The translations under genes were made by a program, and so were the position numbers. The notes under the pieces are model-generated. The model worked only from the letters and a program-made list of their open reading frames with translations, had not been told where the DNA came from and did not search any database. DNA of 64,000 nucleotides from Desulfobotulus mexicanus (GTDB lineage: Bacteria > Desulfobacterota > Desulfobacteria > Desulfobacterales > ASO4-4), in assembly GCF_006175995.1 (NCBI RefSeq), contig NZ_VDMB01000011.1, positions 23,967 through 87,966 on the forward strand. The letters are read 5' to 3'. Below, piece by piece: positions 62,350 to 64,000 of the stretch. Every line of letters begins with the position of its first letter. The first letter of the stretch is position 1.

Positions 62350-63432
62350 TCACTGTCCGCCGCGCACGAGGCGCACGAGGCGGAGCAGGTTGTTGTAGTC
62401 GCCGTAGACACTACCATTGGAGAAGGCGAGGCTCCACGCATAGGCGCCGTTGCCGGCACGGGGCGAGGAAGACGAGAACCCGCTTTTCGGGGTATTGGGA
62501 AAGGCTGCAAGGTTTATGGTTGGTTTCTGAAAGTCGCCTTCGCATTCTCCTCCCGCGTTACCAGGCTCCCAGTCTGCTCTTTTACCTGAACTGCAATAGA
62601 CAAGGGTATTCAGCTCTTCTATGGTGGGCAAACGCCAGTCCCTGTATCCACAATAACCACCCTCTTTATTTAGTTTTTCTGCGGCTGCCATGGCATTATC
62701 CAAATTATATGCCTTAGCTTCCCCAACACAGGTGCTGCCGTCCCAGGTCTGGCCCAGAGAGCAGCGCATCCACTCAAGGCCTGTTTTTTCATCCAGTACC
62801 GTTGCAGCAGCCATAATATCACTGTCTTTTAATGGAAAGGACAAGCGTTGACCTGCCTCAATATCCTGCAAAGTCAGCTTTCCCTTGCCCTTCAACAATA
62901 AAAAATACCAATGCCTGTAAAAATCAGGATTCCATTTAACAGGATTCAGTGTTTCATTTTGAATTCCCAACACATGGCAGGACAGCCCCACCAAAATTTT
63001 CAAATCTTCTTCCCCAATACCCATCAGCTCAGCCAGATGCCCCAGAACTTCTGCTGCTTCCGGGTTCAAAGGGCCATCCAGCCTGCAAAGAATCAGGGCA
63101 TCGAGGATAAAGCTTTTGGCAATGTCTGCTTCTTTGATGGCCCTGAAAAAATCCCTCAAACCTTCTTCATCAAGATTTCCTGCCTGTTCATAAAGGGCAG
63201 AGTTTCTTACTTCCAGCCCCATGGATGCCCGAAGCAGGGAAATGAGGCGGGATTCAGCCTCCGTAATGGCCTTATCCGCCATGGCAAGGGAGGCCAGAAG
63301 GGTGAGGTAACGTTCTTTGGTGTGGGTGTCGCAATCTTTGGCAGCGTGCTCCGGCAGGGGCAGAAATTCTGTTTTCAGGTTGTGAATCTGCTGCAGAAGG
63401 GTGGATAGCTGGGGGTTTGTAGATGTAGTCAT
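62350..63432 (-). CDS. TerB-like domain protein with DUF1566 variable C-terminus, copy 2
   Basis: The 360-residue product is a paralogue of the gene at 58113: same TerB-like N-terminus, a diverged linker (LTLQDIEAGQRLSFPLKD), and a near-identical DUF1566 core up to FPNTP. It then differs through the variable block and ends with RLVRLVRGGQ. ATG 63432 (AAAGGAG upstream) is chosen; the open frame to 63525 lacks a ribosome site. The near identity outside the block and the difference inside suggest recent duplication with separate diversification. Confidence 0.88.
   Translation of the reverse strand: MTTSTNPQLSTLLQQIHNLKTEFLPLPEHAAKDCDTHTKERYLTLLASLAMADKAITEAESRLISLLRASMGLEVRNSALYEQAGNLDEEGLRDFFRAIKEADIAKSFILDALILCRLDGPLNPEAAEVLGHLAELMGIGEEDLKILVGLSCHVLGIQNETLNPVKWNPDFYRHWYFLLLKGKGKLTLQDIEAGQRLSFPLKDSDIMAAATVLDEKTGLEWMRCSLGQTWDGSTCVGEAKAYNLDNAMAAAEKLNKEGGYCGYRDWRLPTIEELNTLVYCSSGKRADWEPGNAGGECEGDFQKPTINLAAFPNTPKSGFSSSSPRAGNGAYAWSLAFSNGSVYGDYNNLLRLVRLVRGGQ
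62377..62487 (-). other. Putative DGR variable region (VR), copy 2
   Basis: Counterpart of 58140-58250. Retained Asn codons (AAC, AAT) and their one- or two-base changes are as expected from a template rich in AAY. Five codons (for example CTG against TAC) also differ in the third base, so one common template with adenine-only change does not explain every site. A short CTCGTGCGC repeat follows the block. Confidence 0.75.
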
Positions 63433-63517
63433 TAGTTTTCTCCTTTTGGCTCCCTCTCCCTTTGGGTGAGGGTTTTGTTTTTTCAAATTTAATGAAACCC
63501 GGAAGCCCTTTGTTTTT

Positions 63518-64000
63518 CTATGCACAGGCTTTCAGGAGAAGGTCTTTGAGTTTTTCGCCTACCTGTCTTGTGATGATGTCATAATTCCTGCATTCTGCTG
63601 CTTGCATCAAGGGCAAGAGGTGTTTTTCCAAACCCTTTGATCTGATTTTTTCCTTTTCCATATAAGAGCGCAGCAGCTCAAGAATATTGGCTCCATCCGG
63701 TGCCAGAAGATCCATCTCCGAAGGCTCAGGCATTTCTATGCCAACCTTATCCCCCTCCTTTTTCAACTCCCGGAAAAAGGTGTTGGAAAGCCCCATGAGT
63801 ATCACCCTTTCCCCGTCCAGTTGATTGATCTCCAGTTTTGTTTTTTTCTGAAGCTCCTCAATGTCCTGCCGGATATCCTCATCATCGGCAAGGCCCAGCA
63901 CCCGGTTCAGGCGGTTGAGGCTTCTTTCCGCACTCAGCTTTTTTTCATCCAGATAACGGATAAAATGGATGAAAAGCACCTTGAAGTTTCTCGCAAAAAG
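63518..64000 (-). CDS. Dynamin-like GTPase, type A, third copy (partial)
   Basis: C-terminal 160 residues of a type A dynamin, cut by the window edge; the GTPase domain is outside. It matches the gene at 59271 almost residue for residue (ERSLNRLNRVLGLADDEDIRQDIEEL, EPSEMDLLAPDGANILELLRSY), with one copy of the C-terminal RNYDIIxRQ segment instead of two. It lies just upstream of the second TerB-DUF1566 gene, as in the first module. Confidence 0.88.
   Translation of the reverse strand, partial: LFARNFKVLFIHFIRYLDEKKLSAERSLNRLNRVLGLADDEDIRQDIEELQKKTKLEINQLDGERVILMGLSNTFFRELKKEGDKVGIEMPEPSEMDLLAPDGANILELLRSYMEKEKIRSKGLEKHLLPLMQAAECRNYDIITRQVGEKLKDLLLKACA

Larger units (their letters stand above)
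62175..64000. repeat. Segmental duplication of 57937-59837
   Basis: The block repeats, in the same order and orientation, the start of the type C dynamin, the downstream flank and whole TerB-DUF1566 gene, and the C-terminal third of the type A dynamin. It continues past the window edge. Identity is high by eye except in the variable region, parts of the linker (about 62820-62960 versus 58580-58720) and a small in-frame difference in the dynamin tail. Confidence 0.85.

Noticed and set aside
50122..64000. A DGR reverse transcriptase or template repeat within the window
   Set aside because: No translated frame shows reverse transcriptase motifs, and no other stretch matches the variable block. 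If they exist, they lie outside.
1..64000. tRNA or rRNA genes
   Set aside because: No cloverleaf-like segment with TTCGANNC-type T-arm and matching acceptor stem was found in the intergenic gaps I read.

Overview
The window reads as a chromosomal segment of a Gram-negative anaerobe, most likely a Desulfobacterota (Desulfobacterales-type) bacterium. This is inferred from gene content and from the look of the proteins, not from a marker search. Support comes from an LPS export lipoprotein (LptE), many lipobox proteins, the Sec-YajC operon, a small 2x[4Fe-4S] ferredoxin, molybdopterin genes, a probable selenoprotein of the small dual-CXXC type, and a high density of nested, overlapping genes with strong Shine-Dalgarno sites. 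No tRNA, rRNA or CRISPR array was seen.

Positions 1-50121 are mostly housekeeping. A leftward operon runs yajC-secD-secF-cpoB-like-dprA-topA (1-5393). It is followed by a LysM-like membrane protein, rng, then rightward leuS and lptE, leftward rpsT, and rightward murJ-ftsB-like-(small ORF)-azlC-azlD-nth. The leftward moaA-moaC-moaE-like set follows. Then come an amino-acid ABC binding protein and permease with an NhaC antiporter, rnj-ftsK, psd-pssA, asd, greA-rpoZ-ttcA-like-folE2, a leftward CHASE2 cyclase-M48 lipoprotein-SH3-pseudouridine synthase-argJ run, a UGA-interrupted small gene just before truA, ferredoxin, DUF554, and a three-gene RimK-like ligase / inactive transglutaminase-7TM / aspartyl-type zinc protease operon. 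After these come xth, an FMN hydroxy-acid dehydrogenase with an N-terminal Cys cluster, two unknown genes, a monohaem cytochrome and an NAD-dependent epimerase.

From 50122 to the right end the character changes. There is a 345-bp MITE-like element beside a truncated gene, then a leftward cluster of dynamin-like GTPases (52266-53840, 53837-55495, 55855-57981, 59271-60758, and one running off the end from 64000). They are interleaved with proteins that share one TerB-like N-terminal domain but carry different C-terminal recognition domains: a seven-bladed WD40 propeller (50779-52230) or a DUF1566/C-type-lectin-like domain (58113-59186 and 62350-63432).

The two DUF1566 copies are near-identical except in a 37-codon block at the C-terminus. 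There, 24 codons differ, all changing the amino acid, mostly at codon positions 1 and 2 with the third base kept. This is the footprint expected of a diversity-generating retroelement (DGR) acting on AAY codons. No reverse transcriptase or template repeat lies in the window. The block 62175-64000 duplicates 57937-59837; one dynamin in the duplicate is reduced to a 25-codon stub next to a Rpn/PD-(D/E)XK gene.

My reading of the right-hand region, as inference, is a membrane-remodelling dynamin system whose trigger is an adaptor with interchangeable, in part hypervariable, ligand-binding ends. Defence against phage or another biological conflict is the most economical role, but nothing in the sequence proves it.
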